From Chloroflexota bacterium (GTDB taxonomy: Bacteria > Chloroflexota > UBA11872 > UBA12225 > JAJDUF01), in the NCBI GenBank assembly GCA_022826725.1, contig JAJDUF010000016.1:248001-312000 (forward strand): a stretch of 64,000 bases of DNA, written 5' to 3'. The translations under genes and the position numbers were made by a program. The notes beneath the pieces are model-generated. The model made no database searches and was not told the DNA's origin. It saw nothing but the letters and a program-made list of their open reading frames with translations. Shown piece by piece: positions 44,226-52,092 of this stretch (positions are counted from its first letter, which is position 1; each line of letters begins with the position of its first letter).

Positions 44226-45791
44226 GTGGAATCAGCCCTGCAGTCGCCGCGTTTCTACATCACCACCGCCATTGACTACCCGAATGCCGCTCCGCATATC
44301 GGGACCGCCCTGGAGAAGGTCGGGGCAGACGTGATGGCGAGGTTTCGGCGAATGCAGGGGATGGACACGCTCTTCTCGATGGGTCTCGACGAGAACAGCC
44401 AGCACGTACTGCGCGCCGCCGAGGAGGCCAACGTGTCGGCGCGGGCTTGGGTGGACCGGATGGACGAGGTCTTCCAGGGAGCCTGGGCATCCCTGAACAT
44501 CTCCTATGATCGTTTCATCCGCACCACCGAGGAGGTCCACATCGCGGCCTCGGAAGAGCTGTTTCGCCGCTCGCTGGAGCGCGGCGACATCTACAAAGGC
44601 ACCTACTCCGGCTGGTACTGTCCGAACTGCAACACGTTCTACGACGACGATGATTTGGTGGACGAGCGCTGTCCCAATCATCCGACGCTCACGCCGGAGT
44701 GGCTGGACGAGGAGAACTACTTCTTCGCGTTGAGCCGCTACCAGGAGCCGCTGGAGCGGTACATCGCAGACCACCCGGACTTCATCGTGCCCACGACGCG
44801 GCGCAATGAGGTGCTGGGCTGGCTGCGGGACGGGCTACGGGACTTCTCCACCTCGCGGCTGGTGCGGAACCTCACCGGTGAGCGTTGGGGTATCACCGTC
44901 CCTGGGGACGACGACCACGTCATGTACGTGTGGTATGACGCGCTCACGAACTACCTCACGTCCGCCGGTTTCGCGCACGACGACGAACGGTACGCGCGCT
45001 ACTGGCCGGCCGATGTACACGTGATCGGCAAAGACATCACCCGCTTTCACTGCCTGTACTGGCCGGCCATGCTGATGAGCGCGGGAGTTCCGCTGCCGCG
45101 GCAGGTCGTGGTGCATGGCTGGTGGAACTTGGAAGGCAAGCCGTTCTCCAAGACCACCGGCAACGTGCTGGACCCGCGAGACGCCGTCGCGGAGTTCGGT
45201 ACCGACCCGGTGCGCTACTACCTCATGCGCGAGGGGTCCTGGTTCCAGGACGGCAATTTCGCGCGGGCCAACCTCGTCCAGCGCTATAACGCGGAGTTGG
45301 CCAATGACCTGGGGAACCTGCTCAACCGGACGGTGACGATGATCGGCCGTTACTGCGACGGCCGGCTGCCCGCCGGGAGCGCCAGCGCCGCCGGCGAGCG
45401 GGAGACGGCCGTCCAGCACGCGGCGGAGACGGCGCTGCGGGACGCGACCGCGGCGCTCGACGGCTGGGAGTTCGGCCGGGCGCTCGACGCGATCTGGCAG
45501 CTGGTGCGCCGGGGCAATCAGTACATTGACGAGTCGCAGCCGTGGCGCTTGGCCCGCGACCCGGCGCAGCGGGCAGTGCTGGAGGCGGTCCTGGCAACCA
45601 GCGCCGAGAGCCTGCGCTTCCAGGCCACTCTGCTCGGCCCGTTCATGCCTGGGACGGCGGACCGGATGCTCGCCCAACTGGGCCTCGACGGGATTGCGCC
45701 GGGCGCGTGGCGCGACCTGCGGTGGCAGCCGGACGGATCGGGCCGGCCGGTCCCCGGCGGCTCGCCTCTGTTCCCGCGGCTGTCGGCATAG
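44226..45791 (+). CDS. metG: Methionyl-tRNA synthetase
   Basis: 521 aa class I synthetase. HIGH-like motif PNAAPHIGTALE near the start; zinc knuckle WYCPNCNTFY and ERCPNHP; KMSKS-like motif KPFSKTTGN. Anticodon-binding helical domain follows. The C-terminal EMAP-type tRNA-binding domain found in some forms is absent. GTG start at 44226 after CAGGAGGTAAGGGCC. Attaches Met to initiator and elongator tRNA. Confidence 0.97.
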   Translation: MESALQSPRFYITTAIDYPNAAPHIGTALEKVGADVMARFRRMQGMDTLFSMGLDENSQHVLRAAEEANVSARAWVDRMDEVFQGAWASLNISYDRFIRTTEEVHIAASEELFRRSLERGDIYKGTYSGWYCPNCNTFYDDDDLVDERCPNHPTLTPEWLDEENYFFALSRYQEPLERYIADHPDFIVPTTRRNEVLGWLRDGLRDFSTSRLVRNLTGERWGITVPGDDDHVMYVWYDALTNYLTSAGFAHDDERYARYWPADVHVIGKDITRFHCLYWPAMLMSAGVPLPRQVVVHGWWNLEGKPFSKTTGNVLDPRDAVAEFGTDPVRYYLMREGSWFQDGNFARANLVQRYNAELANDLGNLLNRTVTMIGRYCDGRLPAGSASAAGERETAVQHAAETALRDATAALDGWEFGRALDAIWQLVRRGNQYIDESQPWRLARDPAQRAVLEAVLATSAESLRFQATLLGPFMPGTADRMLAQLGLDGIAPGAWRDLRWQPDGSGRPVPGGSPLFPRLSA

Positions 45792-45815
45792 CGGCAGCCG
45801 GCCGCCCGGGCGCTG

Positions 45816-45843
45816 TTGACAGCGAGCGACACTATGGTAGACT
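45816..45843 (+). promoter_or_regulatory. Strong promoter of the structured RNA
   Basis: TTGACA (45816-45821), 16 bp, TAGACT (45838-45843). The -10 lies at the foot of a DNA inverted repeat (ACTAGGCGGTAGGT at 45841-45854 with ACCTATCGCCTAGT at 45926-45939), which might also serve as an operator. Confidence 0.7.
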
Positions 45844-45872
45844 AGGCGGTAGGTGAAAAGGAGGTGATGCCT

Positions 45873-45938
45873 ATGGACAGTAGTAGCGCTAGTCGGCACG
45901 CCCTGTCTATGTGCATTCACCTCGTACCTATCGCCTAG
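45873..45938 (+). CDS. 21-codon small ORF or leader peptide
   Basis: Encodes MDSSSASRHALSM then CIHLVPIA, ending TAG. Its Shine-Dalgarno, AAAAGGAGGTGAT (45856-45868), is complementary to the whole 16S 3' tail and sits 8 nt before the ATG, far stronger than any other site in the window. The site pairs within the long hairpin, so translation may be controlled by folding. Three Ser codons in a row follow the start. An ATG at 45867 is too close to the site to be used. Confidence 0.45.
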   Translation: MDSSSASRHALSMCIHLVPIA

Positions 45939-46017
45939 TTCAACACCAACGGCGAGCCGGGAGGTACGGGTGAATACCGGCGCTGGGTGGGCGCGTGCTG
46001 CCTAGTGCATAGCAAGA

Positions 46018-46062
46018 CCGCCCGGGACTGGTCCCAAGTGACCACTCTCGGGCGGTTTTTCG
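46018..46062 (+). terminator. Intrinsic terminator of the structured RNA
   Basis: CCGCCCGGGA (46018-46027) pairs with TCTCGGGCGG (46046-46055, one G-U), followed by TTTTT (46056-46060). Confidence 0.85.
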
Positions 46063-46070
46063 TTGTCTCG

Positions 46071-46290
46071 GCTCCCGTATGGTCCCCCGACAGGGGTAGG
46101 TTTTTTGTATGGGAGGGGGTTGGACCTAACCCCCGGCCCCTTCCCTTCAGGGAAGGGGAGCAGCGCAGCGAACGGGGAGCGATGAAGGGGCCTGGATTCC
46201 CGCTTTCGCGGGAATGACGAGGGTCTGGGCACGGTGAATCACGCCCCTACACGGAAAACCTACCCTTGTGAGGGGTGAGGGAGGGGGCCA
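46071..46290. repeat. Mosaic of palindromic repeats
   Basis: In order: a shortened family A unit with CCCCGACAGGGGTAGG and T6, family B (CCCCGGCCCCTTCCCT, 46131-46160), family D (46194-46219) and AAAACCTACCCTTGTGAGGGG (46255-46276). No gene fits this stretch. Confidence 0.75.
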
Positions 46291-46314
46291 TCAATCTCAG
46301 GGAGACTGCCAGCC

Positions 46315-46986
46315 ATGAGACGTCGCGGTGTGGTGCTCGGCGGCCTCGTCGCGTGTACCCTGACCGCGTGCAACGTTGCCGGTCTCGGTGGGCTACGCGG
46401 CTCGGGGATCATCCGCGCCGAGACTAGGGACATCAGGAGCTTCGGTCAAGTCGTCGTCTCCGGGGACGCGCGGGTGTCCATCACCCAGGGGGATCGGCCT
46501 TCGCTGGTGGTCGAGGCGGACGACAACCTGTTGGAGTACGTGCGGAGCGAGGTAGACGACTTCGCCCTGCGCCTCGGGTTTGCGGGTACCGTCGGCGGCT
46601 ACGCCCCCACACAGCCGCTGACGTTCCGCCTCACGGCGCCCCGTCTCCGGGGCCTGGAGCTGGACGGCGCCGGCGCAATCGAAGCGACCAATATCAATGC
46701 GCCGCGGCTGGTGCTGGAGATCAGCGGCTCCGGCCGGGTGCGCCTTACCGGAAGGGTTGACGAGCAGTTCGTCACCGTGAACGGATCAGGCACGTATGAC
46801 GCCGCCGGGACCGAATCCGAGACCGCCCGCGTGCGGGTCAACGGCTCGGGGGCAGCCCTTGTCTGGGCGCGCGATACACTGACGGCGCGGCTCAACGGCA
46901 GCGGCCGGATCAGCTACTACGGGCAGCCGCAGGTGAGCCAGGACATCACCGGCTCCGGCCAGGTCAAGCACCTTGGCGCGCGGTAG
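46315..46986 (+). CDS. GIN-domain (DUF2807) lipoprotein
   Basis: 223 aa. Lipobox LTAC at C19 implies a lipid anchor. The body is the DUF2807 head-GIN beta-helix: repeated SGSGRVRLTGRV, NGSGTYDAAG, NGSGAALVWARD, NGSGRISYYG and TGSGQVKHLG turns, with SFGQVVVSGDARVSITQGDR near the start. Role unknown; such domains are usually surface-located. Ribosome binding site AGGGAGACTGCCAGCC. Confidence 0.85.
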   Translation: MRRRGVVLGGLVACTLTACNVAGLGGLRGSGIIRAETRDIRSFGQVVVSGDARVSITQGDRPSLVVEADDNLLEYVRSEVDDFALRLGFAGTVGGYAPTQPLTFRLTAPRLRGLELDGAGAIEATNINAPRLVLEISGSGRVRLTGRVDEQFVTVNGSGTYDAAGTESETARVRVNGSGAALVWARDTLTARLNGSGRISYYGQPQVSQDITGSGQVKHLGAR

Positions 46987-47169
46987 GTGCGGGAGCCGAT
47001 CTCTGGTCATTTCCACGCACCAATGAAAGCGGGGGCAGCAGGGGCGCATCGCTCCCTGGATGCGTCCGTGAACACGTGGACTGCTTTCGTGTACCATCCC
47101 CGGCGTAGGTTGAGAGGCGCTTCGGCGTCATGCACACCGGATTACCGGAGCCGATGGGGGAGAGGCAGT

Positions 47170-47592
47170 ATGGTTGCTTTGATCGTGCGGCTGCTGGCGG
47201 TGTACCTGTTTGTGGTGGGTGTGGCGGTGCCCGTGCAGTTCCTGCTTACCCAGTTCTACGACCCCACGCTGGCGGGCGCTGGGGCTACCGTGTGGATGAT
47301 CCTGGACCCGCTCATGGTCGTCGCCATGGTCGTCGTCCTGCTCGTGGCCATTGCCAGAAAGCGCCAGCTCGGCTCCGGGTCGGAGGATCAGACGATTACC
47401 CGTGATTACCTGGAAACGAACGTCATCCTCTACTACTCGGTGGCGCTGCTCATCGCGCTGCTTTCCAACTGGTTCGGGTTCCAGTTCGTTGACCCTGCAA
47501 ACGACAATCCGTTGGTGTGGATTCTGATTGACGTGACGGTGCCGCTGCTGACGGTTTCCACGGCAATCAGGATGTGGCGCAGAACGTTGTGA
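47170..47592 (+). CDS. Four-helix membrane protein, 140 aa
   Basis: Hydrophobic segments near residues 4-24, 40-62, 85-100 and 113-132; the loop RKRQLGSGSEDQTITRDYLE is polar. ATG 47170 chosen because GGGGGAGAGGCAGT precedes it and the membrane helix begins at once; the longer frame upstream is not protein-like. No family recognised. Confidence 0.65.
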   Translation: MVALIVRLLAVYLFVVGVAVPVQFLLTQFYDPTLAGAGATVWMILDPLMVVAMVVVLLVAIARKRQLGSGSEDQTITRDYLETNVILYYSVALLIALLSNWFGFQFVDPANDNPLVWILIDVTVPLLTVSTAIRMWRRTL

Positions 47593-47595
47593 CGG

Positions 47596-47740
47596 CCCCC
47601 CTATGGTCCCCTGACAGGGGTAGGTTTTTCGGCGGGACTCACCCATTGACGGGCCAAAGCCGCACGGATAGTGCCAGGTGTGGTGCGGCTTTGGCCTGTC
47701 ACCCGGCCCCCTCTCCAAATGTTGGAGAGGGGGTGTAACG
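47596..47740. repeat. Family A and C repeats flanking a perfect 14-bp hairpin
   Basis: Family A remnant CCCCTGACAGGGGTAGGTTTTT (terminator-like) at about 47606-47627; the perfect inverted repeat GGCCAAAGCCGCAC/GTGCGGCTTTGGCC with 17-nt loop (47652-47696, no T-run); and family C CCCCTCTCC-AAATGTT-GGAGAGGGG (about 47709-47733). Confidence 0.75.
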
Positions 47741-47798
47741 CTCGGACCGGGGCCGAGGCATGGCCTTGGACACAGCTACGGACAGGGAGATGAACAGC

Positions 47799-49298
47799 AT
47801 GAGACAGTGGCTCCTTGCACTCATCGCCGCGGCATTGTTGCTGTTGTTCGGGCTGCCGACGGCTGCTGCGGCCGACTGCGCGCTGGACTCGGGCTTCGCC
47901 ACGCTCAAGGCTCTGATCGAGGCGGCCGAGGGGCCGGACAAGGTCGGCGCGTGCCTGGAAAACGGGCACGTCAATCCTGAGAACGGCGACGTCTTGCAGC
48001 AGACCACCGGCGGTCTGCTCGTGCAGCGCGCGGCCGATAACCGGGCGGCCTTCACCGATGGCTACCGCACCTGGATCAAGGGGCCGAGTGGGCTGCAAGT
48101 ACGCCTCAATACCGCGCGGTTCGACTGGGAAGGTCAACCGGACCTCGGAACCGTGACGGTCGCGCCCGGTGAGGCGATCCAGATACGTTCGATGACCTCC
48201 CTGAACAGGCAGTCGAGCACTCCGAGCCAGCGCGGCGTCGAGCTCGCCATCGCGGATTACGGCCCGATCAAGGGTCACGCCGTCTCGATGGGCACCGGCC
48301 TCGACTCCGGCTGCACCGTAGAGGGGGGGCGCGCCGCTGCCGAGTCCGTAGTAGCCGATCCACAGCAGGTCGTGGGGGCCATCGGCACTTCCTGTTCCGT
48401 CGCTGCCGTCGCCGCGGCGCCGATCATCAGCAAAGCCGGGCTGGTGATGATCTCTCCCTCCAACACTGCACCCTCGCTCACCTCCGACCTCCACGGTAAC
48501 GCCGGCTCGAACTATCATCCCGGCTATTACCGGACCGCCAACAACGACCTGTACAAGGCCCGGGCCGTCGCGCAGTTCGCATACAACGAACTCAGGCTCC
48601 GCAAGATGGCCGCCATCCATGACGGCGACCCGTACACATCGGGACTCACCGACGCTTTCGCCACCGAGTTCCGTAGGCTCGGCGGCGCAACCGTCATCAC
48701 CGCCATCGCCAAAGGGGACACAGACATGATCGCCGTGCTCACCGAGATCGCCGGCGGCGGCCCCGACGGCCTTTTCTTCCCGCTCTTCCCGGACGAGGGG
48801 ACACACCTTGTCCGGCAGATCGGTGCGGTTGCCGGCCTGGAGGGCGTGACGCTGATCGGTGGCGCAGCCCTGATCGCGTCCGAGTTCCTCGCCGTCCCGG
48901 AGTCGGAAGGCATCTACTTGCCCAGCCCGGACCTGCATTTCGGCGGCAACACCAACGAGACAACGGCCAAGAGCAACATGGCACTCGTTGCCGACTATCT
49001 GGATCGGTACGGCGAGCCGCCCTTGTCGGTCTACCTGGCCCACGCCTACGATGCAACTACTCTCCTGCTGCGAGCTATCGAGACGGTCGCGGTGGCCGAC
49101 GGAGAGACGCTCTCCATTGATCGCGCCGCGCTGCGGGCGGCGCTGACCAACACCAGCGGTTTCCAGGCCATTATCGGCACCATCTCGTGCGACGGGTTCG
49201 GCGACTGCGGTACCGGCCGCGTTCAGATCGCGCGCCATACCGGCGCCAGCATCACCGATGCCGCGCAGCTGCCGGTTGTTTACCGCTTCACGCCCTGA
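47799..49298 (+). CDS. Periplasmic-binding (LivJ-type) substrate-binding protein
   Basis: 499 aa. Signal peptide RQWLLALIAAALLLLFGLPT followed by AAAADC. The ligand-binding domain (from about residue 135) is of the branched-chain amino acid type (Peripla_BP_6): RGVELAIADYGPIKGHAVSM, VVGAIGTSCSVAAVAAAPII, LVMISPSNTAPSLT, HAYDATTLLLRAIE. A ~95-residue N-terminal part (DSGFATLKALIEAAEGPDKV, RAADNRAAFTDGYRTWI) is an extra domain not typical of LivJ. ATG 47799 after GGGAGAT. No permease or ATPase is adjacent: an orphan binding protein. Confidence 0.8.
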   Translation: MRQWLLALIAAALLLLFGLPTAAAADCALDSGFATLKALIEAAEGPDKVGACLENGHVNPENGDVLQQTTGGLLVQRAADNRAAFTDGYRTWIKGPSGLQVRLNTARFDWEGQPDLGTVTVAPGEAIQIRSMTSLNRQSSTPSQRGVELAIADYGPIKGHAVSMGTGLDSGCTVEGGRAAAESVVADPQQVVGAIGTSCSVAAVAAAPIISKAGLVMISPSNTAPSLTSDLHGNAGSNYHPGYYRTANNDLYKARAVAQFAYNELRLRKMAAIHDGDPYTSGLTDAFATEFRRLGGATVITAIAKGDTDMIAVLTEIAGGGPDGLFFPLFPDEGTHLVRQIGAVAGLEGVTLIGGAALIASEFLAVPESEGIYLPSPDLHFGGNTNETTAKSNMALVADYLDRYGEPPLSVYLAHAYDATTLLLRAIETVAVADGETLSIDRAALRAALTNTSGFQAIIGTISCDGFGDCGTGRVQIARHTGASITDAAQLPVVYRFTP

Positions 49299-49318
49299 TC
49301 GCTGGCGATGTCGAGAGC

Positions 49319-50077
49319 ATGGTGTCAGTAACGCAGCCGAACCCGGCAGCGATTGATCGCCTGACGCCATCGCGCCGCCCGGCTGGCCCAAGCCTGGCGC
49401 GGCAGCGGTGGCGGCAACTGCTCTTCTTGCATTGGGCGGTGCCGGCGGAGGTGCTCCAGGCGCGGCTGCCGGCGCCGCTGGTCGTGGATACGTTTCAAGA
49501 GCGCGCATATGTGGGTCTGATCGCGCTCACGATGCCGGAGGTGCGCTTACGCTGGCTGCCATCCATGCCGCCGCTTACGCGCCTGCACGCACTCAACCTG
49601 CGGACTTACGTCCATCGGGACGGGCGCAAGCCGGGCGTTTGGTTCTTCAGCCTCGATACCACGCACCCGTTGGCGGTGATCGCCGGTCGGCTGGGCTGGC
49701 GGCTGCCCTACCACTGGTCGGCCGTGCGGCGGCAGCGGGAGGGGCGGACCCTCGCGTTCCGCAGCCGGCGGTTGGAGACGGGACCGGTCCCGGCGCGGCT
49801 TGCGGCGCGCTGCCGGGTCGGCGCGGCCCTCGGGGCAGGCCAACCGGGGACGCTGGAGCACTTTCTGGTGGAGCGCTACCTGCTCTACACGGACTGCGGC
49901 GCCCGGGGACTGCGCGTCGGCCAGGTCCACCACCCGCCCTTTGCGCTTTACCGGGCCGCGGTCGAGTCGCTGGACGAGACGATGCTGCGCGCTGCCGGAT
50001 TGGACGTACCGCGGACGGAACCGCTGGCCCACTACTGCCCTGGGGTGGACGCGGAGCTGTTCGGGTTGCGCGCTTGA
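49319..50077 (+). CDS. DUF2071 (YqjF-like) protein
   Basis: 252 aa with the DUF2071 pattern: WRQLLFLHWAVPAEVLQARL, VVDTFQERAYVGLIALTMPE, LNLRTYVHRDGRKPGVWFFS and LEHFLVERYLLYT. An uncharacterised family of likely cytosolic beta-barrel proteins. ATG 49319 is 21 bp after the binding-protein stop. Followed by repeats. Confidence 0.8.
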   Translation: MVSVTQPNPAAIDRLTPSRRPAGPSLARQRWRQLLFLHWAVPAEVLQARLPAPLVVDTFQERAYVGLIALTMPEVRLRWLPSMPPLTRLHALNLRTYVHRDGRKPGVWFFSLDTTHPLAVIAGRLGWRLPYHWSAVRRQREGRTLAFRSRRLETGPVPARLAARCRVGAALGAGQPGTLEHFLVERYLLYTDCGARGLRVGQVHHPPFALYRAAVESLDETMLRAAGLDVPRTEPLAHYCPGVDAELFGLRA

Positions 50078-50079
50078 GC

Positions 50080-50225
50080 CTCACCCCCCGGCCCCCTCTC
50101 CAAATGTTGGAGAGGGGGTGTAGGGTACTGGCCCCTATGGTCCCCCTGCCGTGGCGGGGGAGGGGCGCAACATGTGGCGCCCCTACGGCTTCACCTGTAC
50201 CTACCCCAGTCGGGGGATCGCAGGG
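50080..50225. repeat. Repeats C and A with long tail
   Basis: Family C CCCCTCTCC-AAATGTT-GGAGAGGGG (50092-50117), family A (50130-50165), then GGGCGCAACATGTGGCGCCC (one mismatch from a perfect palindrome) and GCTTCACCTGTACCTACCCC. The remainder up to 50364 has no other feature. Confidence 0.75.
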
Positions 50226-50364
50226 GGTGGCTGAACCCGCGCCTTGCCTCGCGCTCTGATCGGCTGATACCGTCCACTGATGGGCGGCGGTGCAACACGA
50301 GGCGGTGTTGTGGCCGCGTCAACGGGATGTCAAGAGCGCATCAACGCATGCAGGAGACTCAGGG

Positions 50365-51792
50365 ATGAGCACGAGTCGGATTGGGCTGTTGGGATTGGCC
50401 GTGATGGGCCAGAACTTGGCCCGCAATATCGCGCGTTTCGCTACGGTCACGGTCTATAACCGCACGACCGAGCGCACCGAGGAGTTTCTGGCCGGGCCGG
50501 CGCAGGGCGCGGCCATTCGCGGCGCCGAGACGCTGGAGGAGCTGGTCGACTCGCTCGAACGACCGCGGACGATCATCCTCATGGTGCAGGCAGGCGGGCC
50601 GGTGGATGCCGTGATCGCACAGCTCCGTCCGCTGCTGACCGCCGGCGATATTGTGGTTGACGGGGGCAACTCGTTCTACCAGGACACCATCCGCCGCGGT
50701 ACGGAGTTGGCACCGGACGGACTGCACTACGTCGGCATGGGCGTGAGCGGTGGTGAAGAGGGCGCACTCAACGGGCCGTCGCTGATGCCCGGCGGGCCGC
50801 GCGCGGCCTACGACCACCTGGCGCCGATCCTGACCAAGATCGCGGCCCAGACCGACGACGATGGCGCCTGTGTGAGCTACATCGGTGAGGGTGGTGGCGG
50901 GCATTATGTCAAGATGGTGCATAACGGCATCGAGTACGGCGATATGCAGCTCATCGCCGAAGTCTATGAGTTGCTGCGGCGGCTGGAGGGCCGGACGGCG
51001 CCGGAGATCGGAGAGGTGTTCGCGGCGTGGAACGAGACCGAACTGCAATCGTATCTGGTCGAGATCACGGCGACGGTACTGCGCTACACCGACCCGGAGA
51101 CGCAGCAGCCGCTCGTTGACCTGATCCTGGATACGTCGGGGCAGAAGGGTACCGGGCGCTGGACCTCGCAGGATGCGCTCGACCTCGGCGTGCCGATTCC
51201 GACGATTGACGCGGCCGTGTGGTCGCGGAACATCTCCGCGCGCAAGGACGAGCGCGTGCGGGCCGCGCAGGTGCTCGGAGGGCCGCCGAACGGTGGGACG
51301 GCGGCGGCCGGCTCGGACTTCACGGCGCAGGTGCGGGCGGCGCTCTACGCGGCGAAGATCATCACCTACGCGCAGGGGATGAAGCTGCTGCGTGAGGCCT
51401 CGCAAGAGTATGGCTTTGGACTGAATCTCGCGGAGGTGGCGCGCATCTGGAAGGGCGGCTGCATCATCCGCGCGGCCCTGCTGGACCAGATCAAGGCCGC
51501 CTTCCTCGCGACGCCCGACCTGACCAGCCTGCTGCTGCACCCGCCGCTGACCGCGCAGGTGACGGCGCGAATCGGCGCCCTGCGGGAGGTTGTGGCGTTG
51601 GCCCGCGGGCAGGGGATCGCCTGCCCGGCCTTGAGCGCGTCGCTCGACTATTACGAGAGCTACCGCCAGGAACGGCTCCCCGCGAACCTGATCCAGGCGC
51701 AGCGAGACTACTTCGGGGCACACACGTACCAGCGCACCGACAAGCCCGGCATTTTTCATACCGAGTGGCAAGGGGAGGCGAGTCGGACCTAA
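50365..51792 (+). CDS. gnd: 6-phosphogluconate dehydrogenase (decarboxylating)
   Basis: 475 aa. Oxidises 6-phosphogluconate to ribulose 5-phosphate with NADP in the pentose phosphate pathway. NADP fold GLAVMGQNLARN, VDGGNSFYQDT, VSGGEEGALNGPSLMPGG, catalytic Lys in HYVKMVHNGIEYGDMQLI, GTGRWTSQDALDLGVP, and the C-terminal swap tail YFGAHTYQRTDKPG. ATG 50365 after CAGGAGACTCAGGG. Long-chain type by length. No other pentose-phosphate gene adjacent. Confidence 0.97.
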   Translation: MSTSRIGLLGLAVMGQNLARNIARFATVTVYNRTTERTEEFLAGPAQGAAIRGAETLEELVDSLERPRTIILMVQAGGPVDAVIAQLRPLLTAGDIVVDGGNSFYQDTIRRGTELAPDGLHYVGMGVSGGEEGALNGPSLMPGGPRAAYDHLAPILTKIAAQTDDDGACVSYIGEGGGGHYVKMVHNGIEYGDMQLIAEVYELLRRLEGRTAPEIGEVFAAWNETELQSYLVEITATVLRYTDPETQQPLVDLILDTSGQKGTGRWTSQDALDLGVPIPTIDAAVWSRNISARKDERVRAAQVLGGPPNGGTAAAGSDFTAQVRAALYAAKIITYAQGMKLLREASQEYGFGLNLAEVARIWKGGCIIRAALLDQIKAAFLATPDLTSLLLHPPLTAQVTARIGALREVVALARGQGIACPALSASLDYYESYRQERLPANLIQAQRDYFGAHTYQRTDKPGIFHTEWQGEASRT

Positions 51793-52080
51793 CCCCCGGC
51801 CCCTTCCCTCCAGGGAAGGGGAGTGCGTGCGGCGAGGCAAGGGGGGCGGGCCTCACCCCCCGGCCCCCTCTCCATCGCGGAGCGATAGAGAGGGGGTGTC
51901 GATTCCCGCTGGCGCGGGAATGTCGGGGACGGGGGATGATGCATCGCTCCCCGACGCGAAAAACCGACCCCTGTGAGGGAGGGTGCTGGCCCCCTATGGT
52001 CCCCCCGCGGCGGCGGGGGGACGGGCGCAACATGTGGCGCCCCTACGGCTTACCTGTACCTGCGCCAGTCAGCGAGGGCG
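51783..52080. repeat. Long repeat mosaic B-C-D-A
   Basis: Family B (51790-51822), C (51859-51898), D (51901-51926), an AAAACCGACCCCTGTGAGGG unit (51959-51980) and family A with the GGGCGCAACATGTGGCGCCC tail (51989-52050). No gene in this stretch. Confidence 0.8.
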
Positions 52081-52092
52081 GCTGGATGGTGG

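Larger units (their letters stand above)
45850..46062 (+). ncRNA. Candidate structured RNA or leader, about 210 nt
   Basis: A predicted transcript from the promoter at 45816-45843 to the intrinsic terminator at 46018-46062. Its 5' part folds as one long imperfect hairpin: AGGT/ACCT, GAGGTGATGC/GCATTCACCTC (one bulge), ATGGACAG/CTGTCTAT (one G-U), closed by a loop with TAGCGCTA. A second stem-loop GCCGG...CCGGC (about 45955-45982) follows. No coding gene follows closely; the next is 250 bp beyond the terminator behind repeats. A T-box was considered: GAGCCGG-N-GGGTGAATACCGGC is reminiscent, but stem order and T-box sequence do not fit. Family unknown. Confidence 0.5.

Noticed and set aside
45850-46062. 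T-box riboswitch downstream of metG
   Set aside because: GAGCCGG...ACCGGC and GGGTGG are reminiscent, but the first hairpin is self-contained, the distance from distal stem to GGGTGG is too short, no ACCGCG follows and there is no downstream amino-acid gene.
47601-49508. A 635-codon minus-strand open frame
   Set aside because: Antisense of the binding-protein gene; runs through repeats and has no recognisable domain.
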